Below, piece by piece: positions 1 to 9,600 of a stretch of DNA of 64,000 nucleotides. Every line of letters starts with the position of its first letter. Position 1 is the first letter of the stretch. The position numbers were made by a program, and so were the translations under genes. The notes beneath the pieces are model-generated. The model saw only the letters and a list, made by a program, of their open reading frames with translations, searched no databases and was not told the origin of the DNA. The stretch comes from Methylovirgula sp. (GTDB lineage: Bacteria > Pseudomonadota > Alphaproteobacteria > Rhizobiales > Beijerinckiaceae): the NCBI RefSeq assembly GCF_037200945.1, contig NZ_JBBCGP010000001.1, forward strand, positions 1,424,501 to 1,488,500, in the 5' to 3' direction.

Positions 1-1945
1 CATTGGAGTGCGGGCGCTGGCGAACTGGCATTGCAGCTTGACGCAGAGCATATCGGCGCCATCGCAACACTCGCCGCGCGTCTCGCGCCAAGTGCGGAAA
101 CAAATTTCGTCGCGGCGCATAGTGCCGAATTCTCGCCGATGCATCTGGTACTCGCGGTCAAGGGCGATACGGGTGCATCGGGTAGCAATCTCACCAGCCT
201 CAACGCCACGGGCATGGCCGGCGCGACGCAATTTGTTGCGACCGCCGCGCCGGCGCAGGGCAAGGGCCTTGATGTGACGCTCAGCGCCAAGGCGCCCGAA
301 GCGCGCGCGCTGCTGCGGCAATTGGGTTTCACGACCTTCCCGGGCAAAAAGCTGGGCGCGGCCACGCTCAATGGCACCGCGCAAGGTCCGCTCGATCGCC
401 TCGACGCGCATGTCGCCGCGTCGCTTGCCGGCGCAGCGATCGATTTCAGCGGCATTGTCGGACGCCAGGAGAGAGTCGATCCACACGCGGCGGGCACGCT
501 CAAGATCGCCAGCGCCGATCTCGCGAGCGTGCTGCGCGCGCTTGGCCTCGTCGATTCCAATTTGCAGACGAGATTGCCGCTCAATCTCAGCGCCGCCGCA
601 CATATTGGCGGCGACGGACTTGCATTGCGTGCGCTGAGCGGCACATGCGGTGTCAACAAACTCTCGGGCGATCTTACCTATAGCGCGGATAAGGGCGTCA
701 CAGGCACATTGCAGACGGATGCCTTGTCTCTCGGCACACTGCTTCAATTGGCGCTCGGGCCGGCACGGACTGCGAAACGCGGTGCTGCCTGGTCTGAAGC
801 GCCGTTCGCCCCACCGATGACGTTACCGCCCGCTCTCATTGCGCTGCATGTCGGGACGTTCGGCCTGACATCGAATGTCGTCGCGCAGAGCGCCGATTTC
901 AATCTGCTGCTTGCAGGTGGACAAGTTGGATTGCAGCACTTTTCGGCGAAGCTCGGCGCGGGTCGCATCTTCGCCGATCTCACGATGCGCCGCAGCGCCG
1001 CGACGGCCGCCGCCGAGGGGCATCTAAGCCTCGATCATTATGCGCTGGATTTACCGACGGCGCGGGGGGCAGGTGTCTGGCAAATTCGATTTCGCTGGCA
1101 CCGGGCAGAGCCCCGCTACACTGATCTCGGGGCTCGCCGGGTCCGGCACGCTCAATGTCTCCGATCTTCTATTGATGCGCAGCGATCCCACAGCGATTGC
1201 ACAGACCCTTAGCGACGTTGAGGAAGATAGGCTGAGCATTGACGAGACCGAAATCGACCGGACCTTGTCCACGGCTTTCGACCAGCATGCTCTGTCCGTC
1301 GCGTCTGCCACCTTCGATGTCGGCCTCGCCGCGGGGGTGCTGCGGTTTACTGGCAAGGGAACAACGCCAGCGACCGGCAATTCCGGCGTGACGCAGCAGA
1401 CGCAGGCGTCGCTCGATCTACGCACCTTCGCGCTCGATCAAAGTAGCGTCCTCACGTTGACGAAGCTGCCGCGGAATTGGAACGACGTTTCCCCGCAAGT
1501 CGCGCTGGAATGGGCGGGACCGCTCGAAAGCCCGGTGCGGAATATCGACGCGACGAGTTTTGTTAACGCGCTTGCGGCGCGGGCTATCTCGCGCGAAACG
1601 GCGCGGATCGAAGCCCAGGAGTTCGATGTTCAGGAACATGCGGTCGCTTTGGCGCGATTGGAAAGCGCGCGCCGGCGGGAGGCGGATCGTTTGCAGGCGA
1701 TCGAGGACGTGAAGCATGCAGTCTTGCGTGCCCGCGCCCGCGACGCCACGCTCGAACGCTTGCAGCTATTGCTGGCAACGGAAAAACAGAAGGTGGCGGA
1801 ACAGGCGGCAAAGACGCAGCCGCTCCCGATCACCCCGGCGCCACAGACCACGCCAGCGGCGCCACGACCTGCCGCGTCATCGCCGCCCGCACCCAGCACG
1901 CCGCAGCTTGTGCCGGCCGATCCGAGTGCCGCCGGGCGTTATTAA
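1..1945 (+). pseudogene. AsmA-family protein, 5' end outside window, split by a frameshift
   Basis: The reading frame is already open at base 1, so the gene starts upstream. One frame runs to a stop at 1212; the continuation of the same protein lies in the next frame up to 1945. The switch falls in a run of six G at 1064-1069: with five G the two parts join smoothly (LPTA-RGQVSGKF). The protein has the low-complexity, Ala/Gly/Leu-rich beta-repeat look of the AsmA C-terminal region, with SGKFDFAGTG and GLAGSGTLNVSDLLL segments typical of that family, followed by a charged coiled-coil-like stretch and a Pro/Ala-rich tail. AsmA-like proteins are large envelope proteins thought to help move phospholipid to the outer membrane. 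The frameshift may be a real mutation, a phase-variable tract or a sequence error. Family assignment fairly confident, integrity unknown. Confidence 0.7.
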
Positions 1946-2074
1946 CGCCGTTGCCCCATCGCCAATTTTTGCGCTTCGCGACGGCCTCTTGTCGATGAGA
2001 ATATTTATCGGCAAACTGTCCGGGTCGCGCTAATTTGTGTGTCTCTCACACGGGCGCTCGCTCGAAGCTATCGC

Positions 2075-3259
2075 ATGGAACAGGTCGGGCGCCGTCAGAT
2101 ACTTGCTGGAATGGGCGCCGTGCTTTCGGCAGGCGCCCTCGGAGGCTGTGGCGCCAGCAAGCCTCAGACTAATCGCGGACCCATGTTGCAATTGGCGCGC
2201 ATCCTTGCCAGTCCTGATCGCATTACCAATATTACCGTCTGCACTCGTCCCTTCCGCGCGCAGGGTCCGCGGCTGGATGTTGAGCAGATCGGACAAAAGA
2301 CCGTCGTTCACAATTACGGGCATGGCGGTAGCGGATGGTCGCTATCGTGGGGATCGAGCGCCATCGCCGTTCAGAAGGCGATGGCCACTGGCGAGCGGGA
2401 CATCGCAGTGATCGGCTGTGGCGCTTTGGGGCTCACGTCAGCCCTTCTGCTCCAGCGTGCCGGTGCCGAAGTTACCATCTATGCCAAGGACCTGCCGCCG
2501 AACGTCCGTTCTTCATTGGCCACCGGGATATGGACCCCGGATTCGAGAATCTGCTTCGAAGATTACGCCACACCGGCCTTCAAACAATTGTGGGCGAAAA
2601 TGGCCCGCGAGTCTTTCCGAACCTATCAGACCTTGCTTGGCCTGCCAGGCGATCCGGTTGAATTCATCGATGATTACTTTGTCTCCGACAACCCGGATGC
2701 CACGCCTCACCACATTGCGTCCGGTGATAAGCGGCCGAAATTCGCTGATCTTCAACGCGAACTCATTGGCGATCTCATCCCGCGAAGTGAGGTTTTCGCA
2801 CCTGGCAGTCACCCGTTCGGCGCTCACTATCTGCGGCGCAATACGTTCATGATGTTCAATCTTTCCGACTATACGCGGATGTTGATTGCGGATTTCCAGT
2901 CCTACGGCGGTAAGATCGAGGTCGATGAATTTCACACACCTGCCGATTTCGGCCGATTGAGCCAAAAGACTTTAATCAACGCCACGGGCTATGGCGCCCG
3001 TGCTTTGTTCGGCGACCAGTCGATCACGCCAGTGCGCGGCCAGCTGGCCCGTGCGATTCCGCAGCCGGACGTTCACTACGGGCTCGATTTCAACGGGGTC
3101 TACTTCGTCCCTCGACGGGACGGCCTGGTCTTTCAAGTGCATGGCCAAAACGATTATTATGGTTTCGGCGATGCCAGCACCGTACCCGACCGAAACGAGG
3201 CTTTGCTTGCGGTCAATACCATGGCTTCACTTTGGCCACATGAGCCGCTGAATGAGTAG
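2075..3259 (+). CDS. Tat-type, D-amino-acid-oxidase-like FAD flavoprotein with permuted motif order
   Basis: 394 residues if the ATG at 2075 is used; an in-frame start at 2039 would only add a short N-terminal extension before the signal. The N-terminus has a twin-arginine pattern (GRRQILAG), a hydrophobic stretch and a lipobox-like LGGC at about residues 22-25, so the protein is probably exported folded and perhaps lipid-anchored. Residues 55-95 contain HNYGHGGSGWSLSWG, which in ordinary D-amino-acid oxidases lies at the extreme C-terminus. The FAD-binding VIGCGALGL motif follows at about 112 and ATGIWTP soon after. The protein ends with the segment that in classical enzymes precedes the HNYGHGG block. 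The order therefore resembles a circular permutation. Oxidative deamination of a D-amino acid or a related amine is likely; the substrate is unknown. Confidence 0.75.
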   Translation: MEQVGRRQILAGMGAVLSAGALGGCGASKPQTNRGPMLQLARILASPDRITNITVCTRPFRAQGPRLDVEQIGQKTVVHNYGHGGSGWSLSWGSSAIAVQKAMATGERDIAVIGCGALGLTSALLLQRAGAEVTIYAKDLPPNVRSSLATGIWTPDSRICFEDYATPAFKQLWAKMARESFRTYQTLLGLPGDPVEFIDDYFVSDNPDATPHHIASGDKRPKFADLQRELIGDLIPRSEVFAPGSHPFGAHYLRRNTFMMFNLSDYTRMLIADFQSYGGKIEVDEFHTPADFGRLSQKTLINATGYGARALFGDQSITPVRGQLARAIPQPDVHYGLDFNGVYFVPRRDGLVFQVHGQNDYYGFGDASTVPDRNEALLAVNTMASLWPHEPLNE

Positions 3260-3368
3260 TCTAGCCTACTTTGGTCGTTAGCCGTCGCGTTTACTATGGT
3301 TGCAAATGAATAACGACGCGGTGCCCAACAGATTGGGCGCGGGTCTATAGGCAGACTTGCAAAGAGTT

Positions 3369-3593
3369 TTAACTACTCGAATAATTTAGAGTATAGACGC
3401 GAATGGCGGACGAGAGATTTGCTTTGCCGCGTACCGCGTCGATCTCGCCGATCAGTGCCGCCAGCGACAGACCGCGCGCACTGGCGATGGCGCGCAATTT
3501 CTCCCAGAAAGCCTGTTCGAGCGAGATGCTGGTGCGGTGACCGGCGATGGTCAGCGAATGTTTGGAGATCGCGGTCGCGTCACGATCAGGCAT
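3369..3593 (-). CDS. ribbon-helix-helix domain protein
   Basis: 74 residues from the ATG at 3593; the longer open frame upstream is an overlap with the preceding gene. The core (SISLEQAFWEKLRAIA followed by LSLAALIGEID) is the ribbon-helix-helix type often misnamed aryl-sulfate sulfotransferase in alphaproteobacteria: a short strand that would sit in the DNA major groove, then two helices. It overlaps the 3' end of the DUF4169 gene by 8 bp and forms a tight trio with that gene and sspB, an order common in this class. Probably a small dimeric DNA-binding protein; target unknown. A larger relative with the same N-terminal domain lies at 18965-19618. Confidence 0.72.
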   Translation of the reverse strand: MPDRDATAISKHSLTIAGHRTSISLEQAFWEKLRAIASARGLSLAALIGEIDAVRGKANLSSAIRVYTLNYSSS

Positions 3594-3783
3594 CTTCGGA
3601 ACCAGGCTCGCTTTCTCGGCGATGGCCCTCAAGGCGCCGGCGCTCCAACTCGCGCGTAGCTGCGGCGCGCTCACGTTCGGCCTTCGGTGCCCCGAACCGC
3701 AGCCGGTTCCCCGCGGCTTTATGGGCTGCGTCGGCGCGGCCCTTGGCCTTACGAGCGCGGCGCAGATTGACGATCTCACTCAT
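3586..3783 (-). CDS. DUF4169 family small basic protein
   Basis: 65 residues, starting at the ATG at 3783 that overlaps the sspB stop (ATGA). It is rich in Arg, Ala and Glu, predicted all-helical, and begins EIVNLRRARKAKGRADAA, the pattern of the DUF4169 family. It ends 8 bp inside the ribbon-helix-helix gene, so the three genes are almost surely co-translated. The function of the family is not known; the conserved linkage to SspB, the ClpXP adaptor, is the only clue. The positive charge and helical content would fit a nucleic-acid or ribosome contact, but that is speculation. Confidence 0.75.
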   Translation of the reverse strand: MSEIVNLRRARKAKGRADAAHKAAGNRLRFGAPKAERERAAATRELERRRLEGHRRESEPGSEDA

Positions 3784-4433
3784 TTTTTTCGGAAGGCGTC
3801 GATGGACACGACCTTCGTCGGCGATTCCGCTGGCGTGTCGTCCGACTTTGCCAGTTCGGGCTTTGTAGATTTGCCCAATTCGGACTTGCTCAATTCAGGT
3901 CTGCCCAACCCTTTGCCAAGCGATGGTTTGGCCGCCTCGCCCAGGTCCGCCTGTTTCGGATTGATCTCCGCTGGTTCGCTGCCGCTGCCGCGGGGCTTGG
4001 TCTTTTCCGGCGGAACGGACCGCAATGCTGGCGCCTGCGGCGCAATCGCGGGCTGGCTCGTGGCTGTGGGGGCCTCGTTCGCCATTTCAAACTTGAGGCC
4101 GAATTCGACCGAGGGATCGAAGAAGCCGGTGACCGCCGTGAAAGGAATCACCAGCAGTTCCGGCTTGCGATCGAAATGCAGGCGCACCTCGAAATGCTGT
4201 TCGGTGACCGCCAGATCCCAGAATTCGTGCTGAAGGACGACGGTCATTTCCTGCGGATATTTTTCCCGCAGCTTGGCAGGTATCCGTACGCCAGGTGCGT
4301 CGGTGCGAAAGACAATAACGAAATGGTGGTTGCCCGGCAGGCCGTCGCGGGCCGCGTCGGCCAACACCTTGCGCAAAACCGAGCGCAGAGCTTCCTGCAC
4401 CAGAAGATCGTAGCGGATGAGATCAGACGCCAT
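3780..4433 (-). CDS. sspB: SspB-family ClpXP adaptor (alphaproteobacterial type)
   Basis: 217 residues. The first ~115 residues form the substrate-binding fold (IRYDLLVQEALRSVLRKVL, then HHFVIVFRTDAPGV, LREKYPQEMTVVLQHEFWDL and the LVIPFTAVTGFFDPSVEFGLKF strand). A long Pro/Lys/Ser-rich linker with repeated GKxxxPELxKSE units follows, and the protein ends in a short basic-hydrophobic tail (VVSIDAFRKK) that matches the ClpX-docking tail of SspB. The family hands ssrA-tagged and some other proteins to ClpXP. The tmRNA gene that makes those tags lies directly upstream on the same strand. The KPELSKSE-like repeats in the linker are unusually regular. Confidence 0.88.
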   Translation of the reverse strand: MASDLIRYDLLVQEALRSVLRKVLADAARDGLPGNHHFVIVFRTDAPGVRIPAKLREKYPQEMTVVLQHEFWDLAVTEQHFEVRLHFDRKPELLVIPFTAVTGFFDPSVEFGLKFEMANEAPTATSQPAIAPQAPALRSVPPEKTKPRGSGSEPAEINPKQADLGEAAKPSLGKGLGRPELSKSELGKSTKPELAKSDDTPAESPTKVVSIDAFRKK

Positions 4434-4458
4434 TCCAATATCCCGGCCCAGATAAAGT

Positions 4459-4770
4459 GGAGGCTTCTGTTGCCAGGTGCCTCCGAACCCCGCCTTAAAG
4501 TGCTACCCCTAAGGACTTTGAATCGGTACCATTACCGCATTACGCGGCAACGGCCACCGGAGCATAGTTGTCGTTGGCAACTATAAAATTAGCCCGATGA
4601 CGGTGGAACCATGCCGAGCAAAAGAACACCCTTTACACTCCCCGTCGAACCTATTTCGCCCCCGCCGAAGCTCGCCTGATGACGAGTTTTGGTGGAGGCG
4701 CCGGGTACCGCCCCCGGGTCCGAAGAGCTTATTGCGATGCCGTTTATCGCCATATCTGCGCAAGGCAGCG
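4459..4770 (-). ncRNA. ssrA: tmRNA, circularly permuted two-piece form
   Basis: Read on the minus strand, the tag frame at 4578-4540 encodes ANDNYAPVAVAA and a stop, the alphaproteobacterial ANDN-type proteolysis tag. The coding piece begins at about 4663 with GGGGGCGAAATAGGTTCGAC. The acceptor piece lies upstream in transcription and ends with GCGCCTCCACCA at 4690. The 5' GGGGGCG pairs with CGCCTCC, giving a G-U pair at the third position, the alanine identity element of tmRNA. The order acceptor piece, spacer, coding piece is the permuted arrangement known in alphaproteobacteria. A hairpin at 4459-4484 (GGAGGC / GCCTCC) probably closes the 3' end. The upstream end (about 4770) is an estimate. 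Open frames drawn across this stretch are not genes. Confidence 0.92.
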
Positions 4771-4915
4771 TTCTGAATATAGGCAGAGACGGAATAATTA
4801 GAAAGTCCCGCCTCAGCGGCCGGCCTCGCGACTTGGGGATATGACCGCGTGGCGACTTTCGCGGGCGGCCCAAGAATGCGATGCCGAGGCTGGCGCGCTA
4901 AAGGACTGAAGGCTG

Positions 4916-5689
4916 ATGGACGCAACGCCCGAGATGCAAAGCAAGCGCGCGCCGTACGGAATCATTGGGCTCTGCCTGAGCATCGTCGCGGCAATCGTCC
5001 TTACCCTTATCGTCATGGCGGCCGCGGCTGCGGCGGTCTATTTCGGCGACGCTGCTGTGCACGGCATGGGCGATGCGCGGACAAAAGCCCGGGCCGTTCT
5101 GTCGGCTCTACAGATCGACGATCAATTCAGTGCCGCGCGGCTGGCGCTCGGGATTTTCTTTTACGTCGTAGCGCTGGCGTCCATTCTGGTGGTTGCGCGC
5201 TGGCGAGGAGGCCAGGATTGGCGAAGCCTTGTCGCCTGGTGCGCGCCGCTCTGGCCACTGCGTGACAAAATCCTGTGGGTGATCGTCGCGATCGGTTTGG
5301 TTTATGATTTGGTATCGAGTGCCGCACTCGCCCACTTCTATCCGCAGTCCAATTCCTGGCTTCAAATGCCGCACGGCCATATGGCCGTCGCACTGCTCTT
5401 TATCGTTGCGGTTATCGTCGCGCCGGTTGTCGAAGAGACCTATTTTCGCGGCTGGATTTTTACGAGCCTGCACCAGAGTTGGGGCCGCTGGCCGGCCGTG
5501 ATTATTTCGGCGCTGCTGTTCGGGCTGGCGCATTATGAATCGACGCATCTTTATGCGCTCGCGGTTTTTCCGCTCGGTCTCATCCTCGCGGCGCTGCGCG
5601 AGCGAACCGGAAGCGCGGGAACGTCGATGCTGTTTCACGCGGCAAACAATTTGATCGCCGTGTTGTCGGCGGCCGCGAGCTCAACTTGA
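4916..5689 (+). CDS. CPBP-family intramembrane metalloprotease
   Basis: 257 residues with about six to seven membrane segments. The family signature is complete: EETYFRGW (Glu-Glu and Arg of motif 1) at about residue 173, FGLAHYE (motif 2 His) at about 202, and FHAANN (motif 3 His/Asn) at about 241. CPBP proteins are Rce1-like membrane proteases; bacterial members act in peptide maturation or envelope stress, and the substrate here is unknown. The ATG at 4916 follows an AAGG ribosome site. The gene is divergent from ssrA and ends 22 bp before thyA, so it may be co-transcribed with it. Confidence 0.85.
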   Translation: MDATPEMQSKRAPYGIIGLCLSIVAAIVLTLIVMAAAAAAVYFGDAAVHGMGDARTKARAVLSALQIDDQFSAARLALGIFFYVVALASILVVARWRGGQDWRSLVAWCAPLWPLRDKILWVIVAIGLVYDLVSSAALAHFYPQSNSWLQMPHGHMAVALLFIVAVIVAPVVEETYFRGWIFTSLHQSWGRWPAVIISALLFGLAHYESTHLYALAVFPLGLILAALRERTGSAGTSMLFHAANNLIAVLSAAASST

Positions 5690-5711
5690 CCACCTTTTAA
5701 GACACGGACCG

Positions 5712-6608
5712 ATGCGACATTCCGAAGCTCAATATCTCGATCTGCTGGAGCAAATCCTTGAACATGGAGACCGGCGCGTTGATCGGACCGGCGTCGGAAC
5801 ACTCTCGATCTTCGGCGCGCTGACGCGCTTCAATCTTGCCGATGGCACGGTGCCGATCCTCACCACGAAGCGCGTGTATTGGAAGACCTCGGTCAAAGAG
5901 ATGCTGTGGTTTCTGACCGGCGGTACGAATATCCAGCCGCTGCTCAAAAGCAATGTCCGCATTTGGACCGATTGGCCGCTGGACCGCTATCGCAAAGAAA
6001 CGGGCAGCGCGATCTCGCAATCCGAATTCGAGCAGAAAATTATCGATAGCGATGCCTTTGCGGCGCGCTGGGGCGAGCTCGGGCCAGTCTACGGCAAGCA
6101 ATGGCGGCGCTGGCTCGGGCCGGAGGGAAAGGAGCACGACCAGATCGCGGCGCTGATCAAGACGATCAAGGCAAATCCGTCGAGCCGCCGCATGCTGTTC
6201 CACGCCTGGAACGTGGCCGAGATCGATCAGATGTCGCTGCCGCCGTGTCATATGGTCTATCAATTCTATTGCACACAGGATGGCAGGCTGAGCTGCCTAC
6301 TGTTCCAACGTTCAGGCGACCTGCTACTCGGCGTCCCGTTCAATTGGACCGGCGGCGCGGCGCTACTGCTGATGATTGCGCAACAGACAGGCCTGACGCC
6401 CGGCGAATTCATTTGGGTTGGCGGCGATGTGCATCTTTATCTCAACCACATCGAGCAGGCGCGCACCCAATTAGAGCGCACGCCGCGACCATGGCCGAAG
6501 ATGCGATTACGACGCAAACCCGACAGCATCGACGATTATCGCATCGAGGATTTCGAGGTTGACGACTACGATCCTCACGCCGCGATCAAAGCCGACGTCG
6601 CGGTCTGA
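5712..6608 (+). CDS. thyA: thymidylate synthase
   Basis: 298 residues. It converts dUMP to dTMP with methylenetetrahydrofolate as methyl donor and reductant. Visible landmarks are DRTGVGTLSIFG near the N-terminus, LPPCHMVYQFY with the nucleophilic Cys at about 179, QRSGDLLLGVPFN (Arg/Ser/Asp phosphate and base contacts) and the FNW-HLYLNH region. There is an insertion of about 30 residues around WPLDRYRKETG, normal for the long ThyA form. In alphaproteobacteria thyA usually lies next to dfrA; here dfrA is almost 30 kb away behind a surface-protein block. A decayed copy of the 3' end of this gene lies at 13258-13442. Confidence 0.96.
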   Translation: MRHSEAQYLDLLEQILEHGDRRVDRTGVGTLSIFGALTRFNLADGTVPILTTKRVYWKTSVKEMLWFLTGGTNIQPLLKSNVRIWTDWPLDRYRKETGSAISQSEFEQKIIDSDAFAARWGELGPVYGKQWRRWLGPEGKEHDQIAALIKTIKANPSSRRMLFHAWNVAEIDQMSLPPCHMVYQFYCTQDGRLSCLLFQRSGDLLLGVPFNWTGGAALLLMIAQQTGLTPGEFIWVGGDVHLYLNHIEQARTQLERTPRPWPKMRLRRKPDSIDDYRIEDFEVDDYDPHAAIKADVAV

Positions 6609-6663
6609 AACGCAGCTTTGGATCGCCCACGCACAACCGGTGTCACGAGGCCTCGTTTGCGAC

Positions 6664-9600
6664 CTATGGGTTGAAGTAATAGTTGAAGCCGAGGCGCGCG
6701 GCCCCGCCCATATAGTGCGCGCTTGTGGTGGGAAGCGCTGAGTTCGATTTTCCGAAAATGCTCGTGATCGAAGGCGAGGACGCATAAGTCGCGGAGCCGA
6801 GGTCGTAGAGCAGATATTCGGCCTTGACGCTCATGTTCTGGCCAAACATCCATTCAAGACCGCCGCCGCCGGCCCAGCCGACCATAAGTTTGTTGACGAT
6901 GCCCACTGCACCCGTGGTCTTCGGCGCGACGAGAATTGGGCCGGCCCATTGCTGGTCGATGAAGGTGCTCGAGCTTGTTTCGCCATAGGCCAAGCCGCCG
7001 GTTGCGTAGGCAAGAATGTCCGGATGAAGGAAGAGGCCCAAACGGCCGCGCAAGGTACCGAGCCAGTCCAATGCCATGGAATTGTCGACACGGGTGGTCA
7101 GGCTAAAAGTACTCGCCAGCGTGCCATTGGAGAAGACATCGTTCTCCCCATAACCGCCGTGACCTCTGGCGCCGGTGCCGTCTATGTCGGCTTCGATGCC
7201 GACGAGGCCGCGGTTGAGCTGAAGATTGTAGCCGACCTGCGCGCCGCCGGCGAAGCCGTTCGGGATCGAATTCGACCGGCCGGGAATCGCGCCCGCCGCG
7301 GCCGGAGCGAGGCTTGTCGTGAAGCCCTCTGTGCTGAGCTGTTGATCAAGAGCCGTCGAGCCGACAGCAGCGCCGTTGGAGGCGTGCGAATTCAACCCAG
7401 ATGAATAGCCACTGTTCAATCCGGCATAGAGCCCCGTCCAGACCGGGCCGTCGTCCACCGGATCCTTCGTATTCGGCAAGCTATGTTCTGGCTCTGCACC
7501 GAAATGATAGTTCAGTCCAACCCGGATGATATGGCCGTCGAAGTGCGCGGAAGAACTGGAGCTTACGACATTGGTAAAGCCGAGGGCATCAGTCGTGAGT
7601 GTCCCGGACGTAAAGGTCGCCGAACCGAGATTGTAATAAAGATATTCGCCCTTCACGCTGAGCCCTGGCGCGAACATCCATTCGAGACCGGCGCCGGCCA
7701 CCCAGCCGAGCCGCGTCGCGGAATAGTCGCCGAGAGCCACCGAGGAAGACGCGGTCGCGGCAAAAGGTCCAAGAGATGGATCGTTCCAGCTCTGCGTGGC
7801 GCGTGTGTCGGCGCTGACGCCGCCATAGGCCAGACCGCCGGTCACATAGGCGAGCAATTGCGGCATCGCCATCATACCGATGCGGCCGCGGACCGTTCCG
7901 AGCCAATCCAGACTCTTCCGGTCGTCGAAGTCGGTCGTGGCGGTCTCCGTCACGCCGGCAACCGTGGCGTTGGCCATGCGCGACGACGTTGAAAGTGTGG
8001 ATTGCCCCACACCCTGGATGTCGGCTTCCGCACCGAGCAACCAAACGTCGTTGGTGAGATTGTAGCCGACCTGGCCGCCGCCAATCGCCGAGTTTCCGAA
8101 CGCGGGCGCCGAGCCGGTGATGTTCGCTGCCGAGACGGGCGCGCCATTGCCAAAGAAGCGCGCGTCGGCAGCGTTGGAAACGACGCTGCCGGTCGAAGAA
8201 ATTTTTGGGCTGCCATCGATGGCATAGCCGGCATTCAGACCTGCATAGAAGCCGGAAACGCCAAAGTTTGCCGGCATTCCGTCAGATCGGCGTTCAAGTC
8301 GATCAGGCGGTGCGACAAAGGGGTTTGTCGAGTCGGTCATTTGATAAAGGAACGAACCGACATAGCCATCGCGCGAGAAAGGCATATTGGATGTAACGTG
8401 CGCGACTTCGAGATTGAGCGTTTCGTTGAATGGCCAGCCGATGATGCTGGCATTGGTTCTGACGCCGAAGCCATAGGAAAGCGCATGAATGGCCGGGTTT
8501 AACCCAGGAATGTCGGAATCGAGGCGGCCACCGCCATAGGCGCCGAAGACATAGGGCGAAGCGATCGCCCCACCGCCCTGAAACGGAAGTGGAGTCGGTC
8601 GTTGCAATTCTCCGCGCGCGACGCCACCACGATCGACGTAAACCGTTCCGAGACCGAAGCCGGACAAAACATCCGGCCCTGCAAGCTGTAGCTGTTCCGC
8701 CGACATCAGCGGCCTGCCAAAGGCGGTTTGTGCACGGCCCAAGCCCGCAAAGACAAGACCCTCGGGCAGCGGCTGGGAGATACGAATTTCGCCTGCGAGT
8801 TTGTTGAAGTCCGGGCTCGCACCTGGCTGAGAAAGCGGCACGAGGGCGTCGCCGGAGACACCGCCTAAACCATGCGTATAGAGCAACGCACTGACGGCTT
8901 TGCCGCCCAGGGCCCATGGGAAATTGACATCCCATTCGCCCGCCACGCGAATATCTTCATATCGGTCGTGATAGATATCGAAGATGGATTCGCCGGCGGG
9001 CGTCACAATATTCGGCGCCGGTGTGAGATAGCCGACGTTATCTGTAAAATCGAAACCTAGCTGCGCGCGAATTGTTTGCTGGGACGATAACAACAAAGGA
9101 TAATTCGCTCGCAGCGATGCGCGCTGGTATGTGCCTTGAAGACCTTCGGATGGTGGGGCCGTGGGCAAGAATTCTCCCGGCGACGGTGTCGGCGCGACGC
9201 GCGATTGCGCGTAACCTGCCCCGAGCGTGAAACCGTCCGGCCCGACTGGCACGTTGCCGCCAAGGCTGAAGGCCTGTGACTTCGCGCGCCCATCGAAGAA
9301 TTGTCCGAAGTCATCCGTCGACGATGCGTCCGCGTGAATTGTCTCGCCGTAGCCCAATGTATTGTTGAGCGTAAAGCCGGTCGAGAAGAGGAACGTCCCG
9401 TAATTACTGGGCAAATAATTGTCTACGCCAAAGAAATAACTGAACGGCTTGAGCGTTGCGCTGACGACCAGCACCACGCCGTCGGGCTCGGTGCCGAGTC
9501 TTGTTTGCGTACTGCCGGTTACTCCCGGAAGATCACCAATCAAGAGAATATGGCGCTGAATCTCTGCAAGGCGGATGTGGCTGCGCCCGACAAGCGCCGC

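Noticed and set aside
4589..4873. Open frames across 4581-4925 on the minus strand
   Set aside because: They cover the tmRNA gene, which is supported by tag, acceptor stem and CCA end.
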